A DNA stretch of 9,558 nt, from the NCBI GenBank assembly GCA_031261045.1, contig JAISKE010000031.1, positions 1 to 9,558 on the forward strand, written 5' to 3'. This stretch comes from Mycoplasmataceae bacterium. GTDB taxonomy: Bacteria > Bacillota_I > Bacilli_A > Mycoplasmatales > Mycoplasmoidaceae. Positions 8,806 to 9,558 of this stretch are shown here, piece by piece. Every line of letters starts with the position of its first letter. Positions within the stretch are counted from its first letter, which is position 1. The notes under the pieces are model-generated. The model did not search any database. It was not told the DNA's origin and saw only the letters and a program-made list of their open reading frames with translations. Made by a program: the position numbers and the translations under genes.

Positions 8806-9558
8806 ATTATTTAGCTTATTATTAATGGCGACTACTCTAATTGCATCTATGACAGTTACGATTACTTCTTGTAGTATTGGTGAATCTAATAAACCGGATC
8901 AATATGATGATTATATTAATGAACGTAGTTTTTCATTGATGGTTCAAATTGACTCAGAACACGTATCGCTAGGAACGGCTTGAATCTTTAATAAAAATAT
9001 TAATAATTCCAACGACTTTGAATATTACATGGCCACCAATGTACATGTATCTATTCCTTTTAATCCTCCTTTATCACTTCTTCATCCGACCATGTATCTA
9101 GGGTACAATAATAATTACAAAGTTCAAGCATCGATTCCAATCAGTCTTGATAGTTTTTTTTCAGTTCCTTTTTCTAACTGGACATTGTTAGGGCATGACA
9201 ATACCACAAGACCAATGATTGTGCCGAATGCGACTTATGGCGAGAACTCATATGAATGCGATGTAGATTTTAATGTTTTTGATGTAAACTTTGGCGTTGA
9301 AAGTTACGTTACTCATAATGATCCACTAAGATCACAAGGTACTCCATTATTAGACAGATTGAGAAAATTAAATGAAGTAGCTCAAGAATCAAATAATCAA
9401 AAAATAATTACTCCGTTTGAGGACTCATCTTATCAAGTTGAACACAAAACATTACATGTAGGTGGTTTTCCACTAAGACCAACAACAAATAATAATAGTG
9501 CAGCGAAATGAGTGTATTATTCTACTAAATGTGCAGCAACGCATTTTGCACGTACCCC
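8786..9558 (+). CDS. Putative DUF31-family peptidase lipoprotein (3' partial)
   Basis: The first 257 residues of a surface lipoprotein are visible; the gene continues past the window. Residues 1-28 form a signal peptide with a basic start (MQQKKIK), a hydrophobic core and a lipobox ITSC whose C29 would be lipidated. The mature part contains GTAW (63-66) and, about 20 residues on, ATNVHV (83-88). This spacing resembles the N-terminal part of the mycoplasma DUF31 putative peptidase family, which includes the immunoglobulin-cleaving MIP proteases; in that family the His of the TN-x-HV motif (here H87) is the likely catalytic His. The Ser-containing end of the catalytic domain would lie outside the window, so activity cannot be judged. 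TGA at 8981 and 9509 are Trp, the first being W66 of GTAW. The start overlaps the uvrB end by 20 bases, suggesting shared transcription. Export would depend on SecA. The family call is by motif recall only; an ordinary mycoplasma lipoprotein is the alternative. Confidence 0.75.

Noticed and set aside
1..9558. Mobile element, CRISPR array, tRNA or rRNA
   Set aside because: No transposase, integrase, regularly spaced repeats, inverted terminal repeats or cloverleaf-like segment was seen; almost all of the DNA is accounted for by the five genes.

Overview
The window is gene-dense DNA from a mollicute, most likely a Mycoplasma-type organism of the pneumoniae/Mycoplasmoides lineage. The main evidence is that five long reading frames, all on the + strand, are continuous only if TGA is read as tryptophan (genetic code 4). 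I count 15 in-frame TGA against 7 TGG codons, and several TGA fall inside recognisable motifs of SecA, UvrB and the lipoprotein. The DNA is AT-rich and intergenic gaps are 1 to 54 bases. The secA-uvrB pair and the permease/ATPase pair resemble, from memory, MG072-MG073 and MG064-MG065 of M. genitalium. The species is not identifiable from the sequence alone.

Bases 1-4124 hold an ABC transporter pair of the FtsX/MacB type. The 3' part of a very large permease (left end outside the window) has a roughly 700-residue extracellular loop followed by three C-terminal membrane helices. Three bases later comes its ATPase, which carries an unusual N-terminal extension of about 220 residues, partly coiled coil, ahead of an intact ABC domain. 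A weak hairpin followed by a T-run overlaps the end of the ATPase gene.

Bases 4125-4178 are the only real intergenic gap. It is AT-rich and holds a perfect TATAAT box only 12 bases before the secA ATG, with no Shine-Dalgarno sequence, so the secA mRNA is probably leaderless or nearly so. secA (preprotein translocase ATPase, 874 aa) is followed after one base by uvrB (excinuclease subunit B, 666 aa). The uvrB end overlaps by 20 bases a lipoprotein gene that runs off the right end. This lipoprotein has a SecA-exportable signal peptide, a lipobox Cys at 29, and features of the mycoplasma DUF31 putative peptidase family (the MIP immunoglobulin-protease type).

The functional thread is the cell surface: an ABC mechanotransmission-type transporter of unknown substrate, the export motor, and a surface lipoprotein or protease, with a DNA repair gene between. 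No RNA genes, mobile elements, CRISPR arrays or long repeats were seen. Nothing here is clearly a new system. The least explained parts are the giant permease ectodomain and the N-terminal extension of its ATPase.
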